Shown here: positions 16,596 through 25,891 of the stretch, in pieces
Layout: every line of letters begins with the position of its first letter
Position numbering within the stretch: position 1 is the first letter of the stretch
Origin: Anaerolineales bacterium
GTDB lineage: Bacteria > Chloroflexota > Anaerolineae > Anaerolineales > RBG-16-64-43
DNA length: 37,522 bases
Direction: 5' to 3'
Assembly: GCA_016928575.1 (NCBI GenBank)
Contig: JAFGKK010000062.1
Location: 1 to 37,522, forward strand
Notes under the pieces: model-generated
The model's input: only the letters and a program-made list of their open reading frames with translations
The model's database searches: none
Told to the model about the DNA's origin: nothing
Made by a program: the position numbers and the translations under genes

Positions 16596-19500
16596 AGCGG
16601 TTTGATCTCCACGCATCCGGCTCCGACCAAGTGCAAAACCTGGCGCTCGAGTTCCGCAGTCCATGAAGTGGTGTTGGTCGGAAACTCCAGGCGGTAGGTC
16701 CGCTCGGCCTCGGAAATGTGGAAGGCGAAGCGGTCGGCGCCCGGATACGAAGTCAGCAAGCCGTAGAGGATCCTCAGCCGGCGCGTGTCGCGGGCCCGGT
16801 CTCCCGATTCGCGGATGTAGAGCAGGATCATCCGCGGCCCGTCGATTTTCGCCGCCGCGGGAGACTTCGACGTGCCGGCTTTGATCGCCGCCGCCGGATC
16901 GATCGCAGCCGGATTGACGTTTGTCGAGGCGGAGTCAGCCTCCGCCGCGGGGCTTCTCCCCGATCCCGATTTCGTCTGCACGGGGCGGATCCCCGCCGGA
17001 TTGGCCTCCGCCTCCGGATTGTTCTCCCCGATAGCGGCGATCGGGAAGGCCGCATCCGCCTCCCCGGCCGGCGCCGGAACGATGGCGGCTTCCTCAGTAG
17101 GACGGATCGCCGCATCGCAGGGCGCCGCCGGCGGATCGGGGTCCGCGGCCGCCTTCGCCGGCGCCGTCGCGGACTCCGCCGTCGGATCCCCCATCGGATC
17201 CTCGGGCGGGGGATACCAATCCTCCTCCGCTTGCGCCGCGGTTTCGGCGATCATCTCATAGCGCGCGGCGGCTTGGCGCGCGGCGGCCGCGGCCTTTTGA
17301 ATGTCGTCCGTGACCGAATCCGCCAGCACCCGCGGCGTTCCGCTGCCACCCTCCGCCTTGCCCTCCACCACCAGAACCGCGTCTTCCTTCACCAAGTCCC
17401 CGGCCTTCTTCCAAACCGAAGGAAACAGGATCAACTCGATCGCACCCTGCAGGTCTTCGATCGTTGCGAAGGCCATCGGCTTCCCGCTGCGGGATTGCAG
17501 CGCGCGGATGTGCGTCACCATCCCCGCCACGCGGACCTTGGTCTGATTGGGCAGCTCGGCCAAATCCGCGCTCCAGTGAGTGACGATCCGGTCCAGGTTC
17601 TCGCGGTAGGCCGAGAGCGGATGGTCGCTGACGTACAGCCCGAGCAATTCCTTCTCCCAAGCCAGCATCGTCCGCCGCGCAACGGGCTTCGCCGCCGCCA
17701 GCCGGATCGTCTCCGTCGGGCCGCCGGGTGAGGCGGCGAACAGGCTGATCTGACCGCATTCCTTGGCCCGGGCGTGCGAGCCGGATACTGAAAGGATGCA
17801 ATCCAGCGTGTCGAGGATCGCCGTCCGCTCTCCCAGGCAGTCCAGCGCGCCCACCTTCACCAAGCTTTCCAGCGCGCGCTTGCCCACCCGGCGCAGGTCC
17901 ACCCGCGCGGCCAGGTCATCGACCGTTTGAAACTCCCCGCCCCGCTCGCGCTCGACGAGGATCTCGTTCACCGCCCCCTCGCCCACGTTGCGAACCGCAC
18001 CCAGTCCGTAGCGGATCGCGTATCCGCCCTCGGCGCGCCGCTCAATGGTGAAATCCCACTGGCTGCGGCGGATGTCGGGGGGCAGGACGTCGATTCCCAT
18101 CCGGCGGCAATCGGCGATGTAGAACCCGACCTTCTCGGTCTGGTTCTTCGAGACCGAAAGCAGGGCGGTCATGAACTCCGCCGGATAGTGCGCCTTGAGG
18201 TAGGCCGTCTGGGCGCAGATCACGCCGTAATCCGCGGCGTGGGCCTTGTTGAAGCCGTAGCGCGCGAACCCTTGCCAATCGTCGAAGATGTCGGCCGCCT
18301 GGGCGGCGGAGATCTTCATCCTCTGGCCGGCGCCTTCGATGAATTTGGCGCGGTGCTTTTGGATCGAGTCGGCGTTCTTCTTGGAGACGGCCTTGCGCAG
18401 GTCGTCGGCTTCGCTGGGCGTGTATCCGGCGATCTCGATCACCGCCCGCATCAGCTGTTCCTGGTAGATGAGGATCCCGTAGGTTTCGCGCAGGATCGGT
18501 TCGAGGGCCGGATGTTTGTACTCCACCGGCTGCATCCCGTGCATCCGGGCGATGTAGCTGGGGATGTGCTCGATCGGGCCAGGCCGGAACAGCGCGATCA
18601 TCGCGATCACGTGGTCCAGCCGGGTCGGCTTCATCTCCATCAGGTAGCGGCGCATCCCCAAGCCTTCCACCTGGAACACGCCGTCCACTTCCCCCCGCCC
18701 GAGCAGTTCGAACACCGCCGGATCGTCGGTCGGGATCGTGTTCAGGTCCAGCTCCGCCCCGTGCCGCTCGCGGATCAGGTCGCAGGCCCGCTGCATCACC
18801 GTCAGCGTGGCGAGTCCGAGGAAATCCACCTTCAGCAGGCCGAGTTTGTCGAGCACCTGCATCTCGAACTGGGTGATCGCCCCCATCGCGCTTTCTTCCA
18901 GACCGCCGCGCGTCATCCGGTGCAGCGGGACGTATTCCACCAGCGGGCGGTCGGAGATCACCACCCCCGCCGCGTGGGTTCCGGCGTTGCGGACCACCCC
19001 TTCGAGCTTGAGCGCGGTGTCGATCAGGTGGCGGATGTAGTCGGTGCCTTCGTAGGCTTCGCGCAGCGGCGGCACTTCCTGCAGCGCCTCGCTCAGCGTC
19101 AGCGCCTTGCCCTGGCCGGCGGGAATCAGCTTCGCCAGCCGGTCCACCTCCGGCAGAGGGATGTCGAGCACCCGCCCCACATCGCGCACCGCGGCCCGCG
19201 CCGCCATCGTCCCGAAGGTGATAATCTGCGCCACCTTGTCGGAGCCGTAGCGCCGCGCCGCGTATTCCAGCATCCGCCCGCGCAGATCGTCCTGGAAATC
19301 CAGGTCGATGTCGGGCATGCTCACCCGCGCCGGATTGAGGAAGCGCTCGAAGATCAGTCCGTGGGCGATCGGATCCACCAGCGTGATCCCCAGCGCATAA
19401 GCCGTGAGCGATCCGGCCGCCGAACCGCGGGCGTTGTACCAAATCTTCTCCTCGCGCGCCTGGCGGCACAGGTCCCACACGATCAGGAAGTAGTTGTCGA

Positions 19501-20497
19501 ACCCCATCTTGTGGATGATGCTGAGTTCCTTCTCGATCCGCTCGCGGATCTCGTCGGATTCGGCCTGCGGCCCGAAGCGCGCGCGCAATCCCTGCGTGCA
19601 CAGTTTGCGCAGGTATTCCTCGGAGGTAATCCCTTCTGGAAGCGGGAACACCGGCAGGCGGTAGCCCTGGAAGCCCAGATCCACCGAACAGCGTTCCGCC
19701 ACCGCCAGGGTGTTGGTGATCGCCGCGGGGGTTTCCGGAAAGAGCGCCCGCATCTCGTCCGGTGTGCGCAGGTAGAAGGTGTCGCCCGACATGCGCATCC
19801 GCTTGGCGTCGCTCACCACCGCCTGAGTCTGGATGCACAGCAGGATGTCGTGGGCCGGGGCGTCCTCCCGCAAAACGTAGTGGACGTCGTTGGTCGCCAC
19901 CAGCCCGAGGCCGAAGCGCGGCGCCATTTCCACCAGCCGGCGGTTCACCTCTTGCAGTTCGGGGATGTTGTGGGATTGCAGTTCGAGGAAGAAGCGTTCG
20001 CCGAACACGTCGCGGTACCAGCCCGTCATCCGCTCGGCGTCCTCCGTGCGGCCCTCCGCGAGGGCCCGCGGAATCTCCCCCGCCAGACAGCCGCTGGTGC
20101 AGATCAGCCCTGCGGCGTGCGCCGCCAGGTATTCGTGGTCGATGCGCGGCTTGTAGTAGAAGCCCTCCAACTGCGCGGCGGTGGCGATCTGCAGCAGGTT
20201 GTGGTATCCGGCGTCGGATTCGGCGATCAGCAGGAGGTGATCCGGATCGCGGTCGGCGCGGCCTTCCTTGTCCTTCATCCCGCGCGGCGCGAGGTAGGCC
20301 TCCACCCCGATCAGCGGCCGGATTCCGGCGGCTTTCGCCGCGTGGAAAAATTCCACCGCGCCGAACAGCGTGCCGTGGTCGGTGAGGGCCAGCGCCGGCA
20401 TGCCGAGTTCCTTGGCGCGCGCGATGAGGCGCGGAATTTTCCCTAATCCATCGAGGAGGGAATATTCCGAATGCACGTGGAGGTGGACAAAGGACAT
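16583..20497 (-). CDS. dnaE: DNA polymerase III alpha subunit
   Basis: 1304 residues. It opens with the PHP domain (HLHVHSEYSLLDG, ALTDHGTLFG), followed by the C-family polymerase core with the catalytic acidic motif PDIDLDFQDD near 393-402. A helix-hairpin-helix region (ARYGFNKAHAADYG near 745) and an OB fold (about 985-1060, VRVAGMVTHIRALQSRSGKP) follow. Residues of about 1085-1215 are a low-complexity Ala/Pro/Asp/Glu-rich linker. The final 80 residues (RMILLYIRESGDRARDTRR onward) form a small C-terminal domain. The length exceeds the usual 1150-1180 because of the linker. It is the replicative polymerase, acting with the sliding clamp. The start is set by homology at the N-terminal PHP motif; the ribosome-binding site is weak. 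Confidence 0.97.
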   Translation of the reverse strand: MSFVHLHVHSEYSLLDGLGKIPRLIARAKELGMPALALTDHGTLFGAVEFFHAAKAAGIRPLIGVEAYLAPRGMKDKEGRADRDPDHLLLIAESDAGYHNLLQIATAAQLEGFYYKPRIDHEYLAAHAAGLICTSGCLAGEIPRALAEGRTEDAERMTGWYRDVFGERFFLELQSHNIPELQEVNRRLVEMAPRFGLGLVATNDVHYVLREDAPAHDILLCIQTQAVVSDAKRMRMSGDTFYLRTPDEMRALFPETPAAITNTLAVAERCSVDLGFQGYRLPVFPLPEGITSEEYLRKLCTQGLRARFGPQAESDEIRERIEKELSIIHKMGFDNYFLIVWDLCRQAREEKIWYNARGSAAGSLTAYALGITLVDPIAHGLIFERFLNPARVSMPDIDLDFQDDLRGRMLEYAARRYGSDKVAQIITFGTMAARAAVRDVGRVLDIPLPEVDRLAKLIPAGQGKALTLSEALQEVPPLREAYEGTDYIRHLIDTALKLEGVVRNAGTHAAGVVISDRPLVEYVPLHRMTRGGLEESAMGAITQFEMQVLDKLGLLKVDFLGLATLTVMQRACDLIRERHGAELDLNTIPTDDPAVFELLGRGEVDGVFQVEGLGMRRYLMEMKPTRLDHVIAMIALFRPGPIEHIPSYIARMHGMQPVEYKHPALEPILRETYGILIYQEQLMRAVIEIAGYTPSEADDLRKAVSKKNADSIQKHRAKFIEGAGQRMKISAAQAADIFDDWQGFARYGFNKAHAADYGVICAQTAYLKAHYPAEFMTALLSVSKNQTEKVGFYIADCRRMGIDVLPPDIRRSQWDFTIERRAEGGYAIRYGLGAVRNVGEGAVNEILVERERGGEFQTVDDLAARVDLRRVGKRALESLVKVGALDCLGERTAILDTLDCILSVSGSHARAKECGQISLFAASPGGPTETIRLAAAKPVARRTMLAWEKELLGLYVSDHPLSAYRENLDRIVTHWSADLAELPNQTKVRVAGMVTHIRALQSRSGKPMAFATIEDLQGAIELILFPSVWKKAGDLVKEDAVLVVEGKAEGGSGTPRVLADSVTDDIQKAAAAARQAAARYEMIAETAAQAEEDWYPPPEDPMGDPTAESATAPAKAAADPDPPAAPCDAAIRPTEEAAIVPAPAGEADAAFPIAAIGENNPEAEANPAGIRPVQTKSGSGRSPAAEADSASTNVNPAAIDPAAAIKAGTSKSPAAAKIDGPRMILLYIRESGDRARDTRRLRILYGLLTSYPGADRFAFHISEAERTYRLEFPTNTTSWTAELERQVLHLVGAGCVEIKPLCVQ

Positions 20498-20662
20498 GAT
20501 CGCTGGTTGCCGCGCCGAAGTGCTGAGATGAACGATCGGAGGTATCGAGGGGCATTATAGCATAGCCGACGCGGGAAAAACACGAGAAGAAGGTCATAGT
20601 ATCTTAAAAATTTCATGCAACGGAAATCCGATCATTGAATCATCAAAATAGGCCCAAGTAGA

Positions 20663-20702
20663 ATCCTCCCCCGTTTCGGAGTACTTCGAAACGGGGGAGG
20701 AT
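20663..20702. repeat. 40-bp near-perfect palindrome
   Basis: Two 20-bp halves of C- and G-rich sequence meet at GTAC with one mismatched pair, reading ATCCTCCCCCGTTTCG outward. It lies between dnaE and the nuclease gene (469-bp gap, no gene seen), and resembles the hairpins at 3685 and 23395. Confidence 0.7.
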
Positions 20703-20872
20703 AGAGGAGGGGGACGCCTCCAATGAACAACCGGTGCGATTAATTGGGGAATTCAGGGGATTGTTGCTCGTCATGCTCGCGCATGATTCCCGTGGAAAAT
20801 GTCCGCTTGCGACGGGCATCCTACGGCTTTGCCCGGCCAGGCCGCATCGATAATCCCCGGCCCCCGGCTGCC

Positions 20873-20925
20873 AACCGGACCTGACAGGTGCACACCTGAC
20901 AGGTGTGCACCTGTCAGGTCCGGTT
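20873..20925. repeat. 53-bp perfect palindrome with three CCTGWCAGG units
   Basis: Bases 20873-20898 are the exact reverse complement of 20900-20925 around one central base. Inside are three copies of the 9-bp imperfect palindrome CCTG(A/T)CAGG. It starts about 40 bp past the nuclease stop, without a T-tract. Confidence 0.85.
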
Positions 20926-20966
20926 CCGTGTCGGGAAATGCCGGGAACACCAGGGGCAGGCGAAGT

Positions 20967-21746
20967 TCACACCTTCGACCGCCGCCACCCCGCCGCGACC
21001 GCCTCCGCTTCGGTGCAGAACCAGCGCTCGCCCTTTTCCGGCTCGATCACCGTCTTCTCGTAGTACTTCTGCCCCGGCATATGGTAGATTTTTTCGCCGT
21101 CGGCGGAGATGTTGCCCTTGATCACGCAGCCCGGCGGCGGCGTGACGCACCCCCCGGCACACGATGCACCCGTTTCCGCCCCCCGGGTCGGCGATCCGAT
21201 CAAGCCCCAGATCCCGCGCCCCGCAAGGCGCGCTTCCTCCTCCGCCACGCGCAAATCCGGATCGCAGGCCGTGTCCGGCGGAAAGTGCCCCGCCCGCGCC
21301 AAGCCGAGCCGCACCAGTTCGTGGTTGACAAAAACCCCGTCCACCAGCACGTAGCGCAGCAGCCTTCCGTAGCGGTCGGCCTCGGACAGATCGCGGATCA
21401 GCAGGACCGTGCGGCTGGCGACCAGCGCCATGTTCGCCGCCCGTGATTCCTCCGCCAACAGGCCGCCGTCCATTTCCGGCGCGTCGATTCCGATGTAGCG
21501 CACACGGAACGGAACGCCGTTCATCTCCACCTGGATCGAATCCCCGTCGGTGATCCCCGTCACCCGCGCCTCGTCCCGCCGTGCCCCCGCAGGGATGCAC
21601 CCTCCGGCCGCCGTGGCGGTCGCGGTCGCCTCCGCCGGCGCGCTCGAACGCCACGGCGTAGATTCCGGCGTCGCCGAACGCGGTACGCATCCTGTGGATG
21701 CCCACAAAAGGATCCAAACGAGTACCCGAATGTTTTTACGACTCAT
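20967..21746 (-). CDS. Secreted thermonuclease-like (SNase) lipoprotein with extra C-terminal domain
   Basis: 259 residues from the ATG at 21746. A signal peptide ends in the lipobox STGC (Cys20). The SNase domain (about 60-185) retains the catalytic residues expected from staphylococcal nuclease: Arg83 in RVRYIGIDAPE, Glu91 in the same motif, and Arg128 in DRYGRLLRYV. A Cys-rich spacer precedes a C-terminal domain with GNISADGEKIYHMPGQKYYE and GERWFCTEAEAVAAGWRR, often found with SNase domains in bacteria. It probably degrades nucleic acids outside the cell. A G-rich stretch upstream of the ATG is the only ribosome-binding-site candidate. An upstream ATG at 21791 is less likely because it would precede the signal peptide. 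Confidence 0.88.
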   Translation of the reverse strand: MSRKNIRVLVWILLWASTGCVPRSATPESTPWRSSAPAEATATATAAGGCIPAGARRDEARVTGITDGDSIQVEMNGVPFRVRYIGIDAPEMDGGLLAEESRAANMALVASRTVLLIRDLSEADRYGRLLRYVLVDGVFVNHELVRLGLARAGHFPPDTACDPDLRVAEEEARLAGRGIWGLIGSPTRGAETGASCAGGCVTPPPGCVIKGNISADGEKIYHMPGQKYYEKTVIEPEKGERWFCTEAEAVAAGWRRSKV

Positions 21747-21854
21747 GGATTCCCCCCTGCCAAGGTTGCGGATAATTGTACCGCCTTCCAAAAGCTTGTC
21801 ATCGCGGATATCCCTGCTGCATTTGTTGTCATTGCGAGCCTGCCCTTGCGTTTG

Positions 21855-21898
21855 CCCTCGCGCCCACCCTCGCGCCCACCCTCGCGTCCACCCTCGCG
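21855..21898. repeat. 12-bp tandem repeat, about 3.7 units
   Basis: Units of CCCTCGCGCCCA with one substitution in the third. It lies between TTGTCATTGCGAGCC and GAAGCGGGGGATCCCC, which resembles dispersed repeats in many bacterial genomes, directly upstream of the propeller gene's -10. Confidence 0.75.
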
Positions 21899-21930
21899 AA
21901 GCGGGGGAAGCGGGGGATCCCCATCCCGGC

Positions 21931-21936
21931 TATAAT
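21931..21936 (+). promoter_or_regulatory. -10 element giving a leaderless start
   Basis: TATAAT ends 8 nt before the ATG at 21945 and no ribosome-binding site intervenes, so the transcript should begin at or next to the start codon. Confidence 0.5.
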
Positions 21937-21944
21937 TCCCGCCG

Positions 21945-23330
21945 ATGAGTTATCTCCACCCAAAGCGGCGCGGGCCATCCATTTACCGCATCGCCGCGCT
22001 CCTCGCCCTCGGTGCGGCGGCCGGTCTTGCCGCCGCGTTTCTGATCCTCGCCCCTCGGGTCGTCTCCTTCTCGCCCGCCGCGGGCGCGCACACCGGGTCC
22101 TTCGCCGCGGTGGAAGTCCGCTTCTCCGTCCCGATGGATTCCGAATGCGCCGCCGATCATTTTTCCGTCGAGCCCGATATCGCCGGCGAACTCACGGTGA
22201 CAGGCGATACGCTCCGCTTCGCGCCGCACAATCCCTGGCCGGCCGGCGCCGAGGTCCGCGCCTCCATCGCCGCCGGCGCTTGCAGTGCGCGCGGCCTTCC
22301 GCTGTTGTTCGGATCTTCCTGGACCTTCTCGCCGTCCCTCGTCCGGATCGCCTATCTGCCCGTCGATCAATCCTCCGGCGGACGTCTGATGGCGGTCCCC
22401 GCCGACGGCGGCGAACCCGCAGTCCTCGCCTCCGCCGCCGCTCCGATCCGGGAGTACGACGTCTCCCGGCGCGGGGATTTCGCGGTCTTCACCGCCGGTT
22501 CCTCCGGCCGCTCCGCGCAATTGTGGCGAACCTCGCTCGACGGCGCCGAGGCCGAACTGCTGTTGGATTGCGGGGAGGATGCCTGCTCCGATCCGGCGAT
22601 TTCCCCGGACGGCTCGGCGGCGGCCTTCGTCCGGCGGGCAACCGGCGCGGGCGCGGCCGAAGCCGATCCGTCCGTGGAATTAATCGATCTGGCCGGCGGG
22701 GAAATCCGCAGGCTGTCGGCGGAAGGACACGCCGCCGACAGCCCGATCTGGTCCGTGCAGGGCTGGCTTTCCTATTACGACGGCACCTCCGGGGCGATCG
22801 TGGTCGACGACCTCGCCGGAGGCCGGACTCTCATTCCGAACGCGACCGGCAGCCCGTGGTCCTGGCTTCCCGACGGATCGGCGCTCGTGTTTGCGGAAGT
22901 GTTCGTCAACCTGGAGGGGGAAATCGAGGGGGCCGCCTCGGACGTCTACCACCGCCTCTTTTGGGTGGAGGTGAAGACCAATCGGCGCAAGGAGCTCAGC
23001 GGCACAGCGCGCGCCGACGATTCCTCGCCGGCCGTCTCCCCCGACGGGACGAAGCTCGCCTTCGCGCGCAACTTCTTCGACGCCCGCTGGACCCCCGGCC
23101 GGCAGTTGTGGGTGATGGACCTCGCCGGCGGCGCGCTGAAGCGGCTGAGTGACTCCCCCGAGTACGGCCATTCCTCCATCCGCTGGAGCCCCGACGGCGC
23201 GCGCCTGGCGTTCATGCTGTTCCACGAAACCGCCCCCGGCGACCCGCCGGAGATCTGGCGCCTGAATGCCGACGGCGCCGATCCTCTGCGCCTCGTCGTC
23301 GGAGGATACCTGCCGCGCTGGCTTCCATAA
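21945..23330 (+). CDS. Membrane-anchored Ig-like/TolB-type beta-propeller protein
   Basis: 461 residues. A signal anchor (about 15-37) is followed by a Big_5-type Ig-like domain (about 38-125: VVSFSPAAGAHTGSFAAVEV, FSVPMDSECAADHFSVEP). The remainder is a WD40/TolB-like propeller with repeats such as DPAISPDGSAAAFVRR, SPAVSPDGTKLAFARN and SIRWSPDGARLAFMLF. Such proteins sit on the cell surface and probably bind other proteins or glycans. The start has no ribosome-binding site and a -10 only 8 nt upstream, which fits a leaderless message. Ligand unknown. Confidence 0.85.
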   Translation: MSYLHPKRRGPSIYRIAALLALGAAAGLAAAFLILAPRVVSFSPAAGAHTGSFAAVEVRFSVPMDSECAADHFSVEPDIAGELTVTGDTLRFAPHNPWPAGAEVRASIAAGACSARGLPLLFGSSWTFSPSLVRIAYLPVDQSSGGRLMAVPADGGEPAVLASAAAPIREYDVSRRGDFAVFTAGSSGRSAQLWRTSLDGAEAELLLDCGEDACSDPAISPDGSAAAFVRRATGAGAAEADPSVELIDLAGGEIRRLSAEGHAADSPIWSVQGWLSYYDGTSGAIVVDDLAGGRTLIPNATGSPWSWLPDGSALVFAEVFVNLEGEIEGAASDVYHRLFWVEVKTNRRKELSGTARADDSSPAVSPDGTKLAFARNFFDARWTPGRQLWVMDLAGGALKRLSDSPEYGHSSIRWSPDGARLAFMLFHETAPGDPPEIWRLNADGADPLRLVVGGYLPRWLP

Positions 23331-23394
23331 CGGAACCGGCTCCTATTGATATTCCCCCTCCTCCCAACGGAATACCCCCCGTTGTAGTCCGCCG

Positions 23395-23441
23395 CCGCCC
23401 TCCTCCGCATTCCTTGGATGCGGGAATGCGGAGGAGGGCGG
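23395..23441. repeat. Perfect hairpin, 19-bp arms
   Basis: Arms 23395-23413 and 23423-23441 with a 9-nt loop TTGGATGCG. It lies between the convergent propeller and GT-C genes. No T-tract follows on either strand. Confidence 0.75.
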
Positions 23442-23533
23442 GAAGGGATGGAGGGGAATCGATCGATGTGCCGCGCCAAAGGGTCGGGAACGGATGATGA
23501 TTGCCGAGGATCCATCCGCGAACCAGAAGCGGG

Positions 23534-25732
23534 CTATGGATCCTTCAAGAGCGCAAACGATTGCAGAAACGCCTCCATCTCCGCGGAAAACGTTCCGCCT
23601 TTTGGAATCCAAACCGCGATCTGGTAGTAGCGGTTCCGGACCAGGTAATTACGGTATTTGATTTTCATCGGCGTACCCCCGTACAGCGCTTCGGCCGCCC
23701 CTTCCATGCCGGGATAGTCCCCCAGAGATATCAGGCGGTCTTCCGTCCGAACGCCTTGGTGTTCCGTCAGCCAGCCGTCCAGGGCGCCGTTCAAAAGCGC
23801 AGGCGAAGCGTTCGGATCGGCGGCCATTTCCTCCGAGTAGTCGAAGTAGATGATCTCATAGATGCCGTTCGCCCCGCCCTCCGCCGTCAGGATGTTCAGG
23901 CGCAGCCCGCCGGCCGCATCCACGTCATGGGTGAACTCATCGAACTCGAGGCCGGCGGGAATCCGGACCGTGAAGTTCCCCGCTTCGGATGTGAAGGTCT
24001 GCAGATCCGCGGGAGGGGTGACCGTTCGCCCCAACTCGGATTCGGAAACCGGTCCGTCCGCCGAAGCCGTCTCGGCCGGGTTGGCATAGATCTCCATGAT
24101 CGGCACGCCGTCGTACGCCAGCTGAAAAACGGGTGCACGCTCGCCGATCCATTGGAAATCCGGGTGGGGCAGGAAGGCGTCGCTTCCGGGATTCTCGCGG
24201 GTCGAGCCGATGGTGGTTTGGCGGTATTGCACGACGACGAAATCGGAAGCGGTATGGGTCGCGACCGTCGGGGGGCCGTACTCCGGGAAAAGACTCGCCG
24301 CCATATAGGAGGGAAAGGCGATTTTGACGTCAGAGCGGAGCCAGCCATGGACCTGGTAATAAATCATGACGTTATGGCTCCACGGGTCGACCCAGATCGT
24401 ATCTCCCGGTTGGGCATGCTCGTTTAAGTAAGGAATGGCGGCGGCATACGTTTCACACCAGTACGTAGTCTCCAACCCCAAGCGGGAGGCGCCGGGCAAC
24501 CCGCCCACGGTTTCGGAATAATAAGAAAGCAGATGCGGGTACAGCCGGGCCATGCCGACGGTTTGCGGAAGAAAGGCCAAGAGCGCGGCCAGGCCGATAA
24601 TCGGCGCCGCCCATCGCGGCTTGCGCATGCGTTTGGCCGTCCGCCGGATTCCGGCCGCGAGCCATCCGAACCCCATGCCCGCCAGCCCGGCCAGGAAGGG
24701 GAAGGCCGGCATGAACAGGCGGTCGTTGTCGTAAACCATGCTTTGGCCTGCGGCCAAGGCCAGGAGCGGCGTCAGGGCATTGAGCACCAGGAGCCCGCCC
24801 AAGCCGCCGGCCTCGCTCGGCTTCCAGCCGGCGCGGATTATTCCGGCCCAATACAGCACGGTGAGCGTCAGCGGGACCACGGCCCAGGTCATTACGAAGG
24901 GAAAATGCCACGGCGGGGGCATGTACAGCGCTCCCAGATACCATTGCCCGATCTTCCAATGGTCCACGGTTATCCATTCCAGGTAGTCGATCATCCGGGC
25001 GGGGAATTCCGGGTAGAGCCAGGGCCAGATGATCAAGGAGACCAGGACACCGGTCAGCGCCATGACGGCGATGCGGACAACCATCCTTCGCCGCCGGCGG
25101 AAGACAAGCGCCCACAGCAACAGCGCCGGCGGAAGGAAGACGGCGTTGATCTTGGTCGCGAAGGCCAACCCCCAAAACAGCCCCAGGAGGAGCGTCCATT
25201 TCCAACTCGGATCGTCCCTGGTTTTCCAGAACACGAAGGTGACGAACAGGATGGCGCAGGCGGCGGGAACATCCAGGGCGGCCAGGTGGGCGTGGAAGAA
25301 GAACCGCGGCAGGGTGAGCAGCGCGGCGGCGGCGGCCAGCCCGGCCGCCGTGCCGAATTCGCCGGCGATCAACAGATACAGCAACCCCACCGCGACGCTG
25401 ACCAGGATCATGTTGCCCAGGCGATGGGCGGTCAGGTCGTTGAAGATCAGACGCGCTCCGGACCAGACGATCCCCGACCAGATTTTATTAAGCGGCGGGT
25501 GCTCGTGGTTGATCGACCAGCTTTCCTCAATTCCCTGCTTCGACATCGCCTTGGCCGGCTGTGCGATCAGCTTGCCGAACCAGGAGCTGTACGACTCGGA
25601 GGCGACAATATAATCCGGTTCGTCCCAGGTGAGGCCGATCTTCGACTCGGTCGCCACCAGCAGTACAAGGGTCAGCGCCATAAGCAGAACGGCGTGCGCC
25701 TTGCGGTTTTTCGCCCAATCCGGAATGATCAT
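23534..25732 (-). CDS. GT-C (GT39/PMT-like) membrane glycosyltransferase with extra C-terminal domain
   Basis: 732 residues from the ATG at 25732 (GGGGAG about 7 nt upstream, TATAAT about 30 nt upstream). A first membrane helix is followed by the acidic loop motif LTWDEPDYI and by HEHPPLNKIWSG, as in PMT/ArnT-like enzymes, then about ten further helices to residue 430. A periplasmic region follows. The last 170 residues (about 560-732; LQTFTSEAGNFTVRIPAGLE, FDYSEEMAADPNASPALLNG) form a separate strand-rich domain not normally part of these enzymes. It probably transfers a sugar from a polyprenyl carrier; the acceptor is unknown and the tail might bind it. Confidence 0.83.
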   Translation of the reverse strand: MIIPDWAKNRKAHAVLLMALTLVLLVATESKIGLTWDEPDYIVASESYSSWFGKLIAQPAKAMSKQGIEESWSINHEHPPLNKIWSGIVWSGARLIFNDLTAHRLGNMILVSVAVGLLYLLIAGEFGTAAGLAAAAALLTLPRFFFHAHLAALDVPAACAILFVTFVFWKTRDDPSWKWTLLLGLFWGLAFATKINAVFLPPALLLWALVFRRRRRMVVRIAVMALTGVLVSLIIWPWLYPEFPARMIDYLEWITVDHWKIGQWYLGALYMPPPWHFPFVMTWAVVPLTLTVLYWAGIIRAGWKPSEAGGLGGLLVLNALTPLLALAAGQSMVYDNDRLFMPAFPFLAGLAGMGFGWLAAGIRRTAKRMRKPRWAAPIIGLAALLAFLPQTVGMARLYPHLLSYYSETVGGLPGASRLGLETTYWCETYAAAIPYLNEHAQPGDTIWVDPWSHNVMIYYQVHGWLRSDVKIAFPSYMAASLFPEYGPPTVATHTASDFVVVQYRQTTIGSTRENPGSDAFLPHPDFQWIGERAPVFQLAYDGVPIMEIYANPAETASADGPVSESELGRTVTPPADLQTFTSEAGNFTVRIPAGLEFDEFTHDVDAAGGLRLNILTAEGGANGIYEIIYFDYSEEMAADPNASPALLNGALDGWLTEHQGVRTEDRLISLGDYPGMEGAAEALYGGTPMKIKYRNYLVRNRYYQIAVWIPKGGTFSAEMEAFLQSFALLKDP

Positions 25733-25762
25733 GTGCGGCTCCCCGGAATCCGGTTTTGCAGG

Positions 25763-25768
25763 ATTATA
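25763..25768 (-). promoter_or_regulatory. -10 element upstream of the GT-C gene
   Basis: Minus strand TATAAT at 25768-25763, about 30 nt before the start. No good -35. Confidence 0.35.
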
Positions 25769-25891
25769 TAATGTTCTCCGGTTGCCATAGGTGGGATTTT
25801 TCGCGCACGGGGGGAAAACGGCGGAAGGCGTCCGGCGGGCGCGAACGGCGAATTCGGATACGTCAGGCGGGGCGGGATTCAACTGAGTTTT

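Noticed and set aside
17927-20446. Very long open frame antisense to dnaE (about 840 codons)
   Set aside because: Arg/His/Val/Asp-rich shadow typical of the complement of a GC-rich gene; no domain is recognisable and dnaE is certain.
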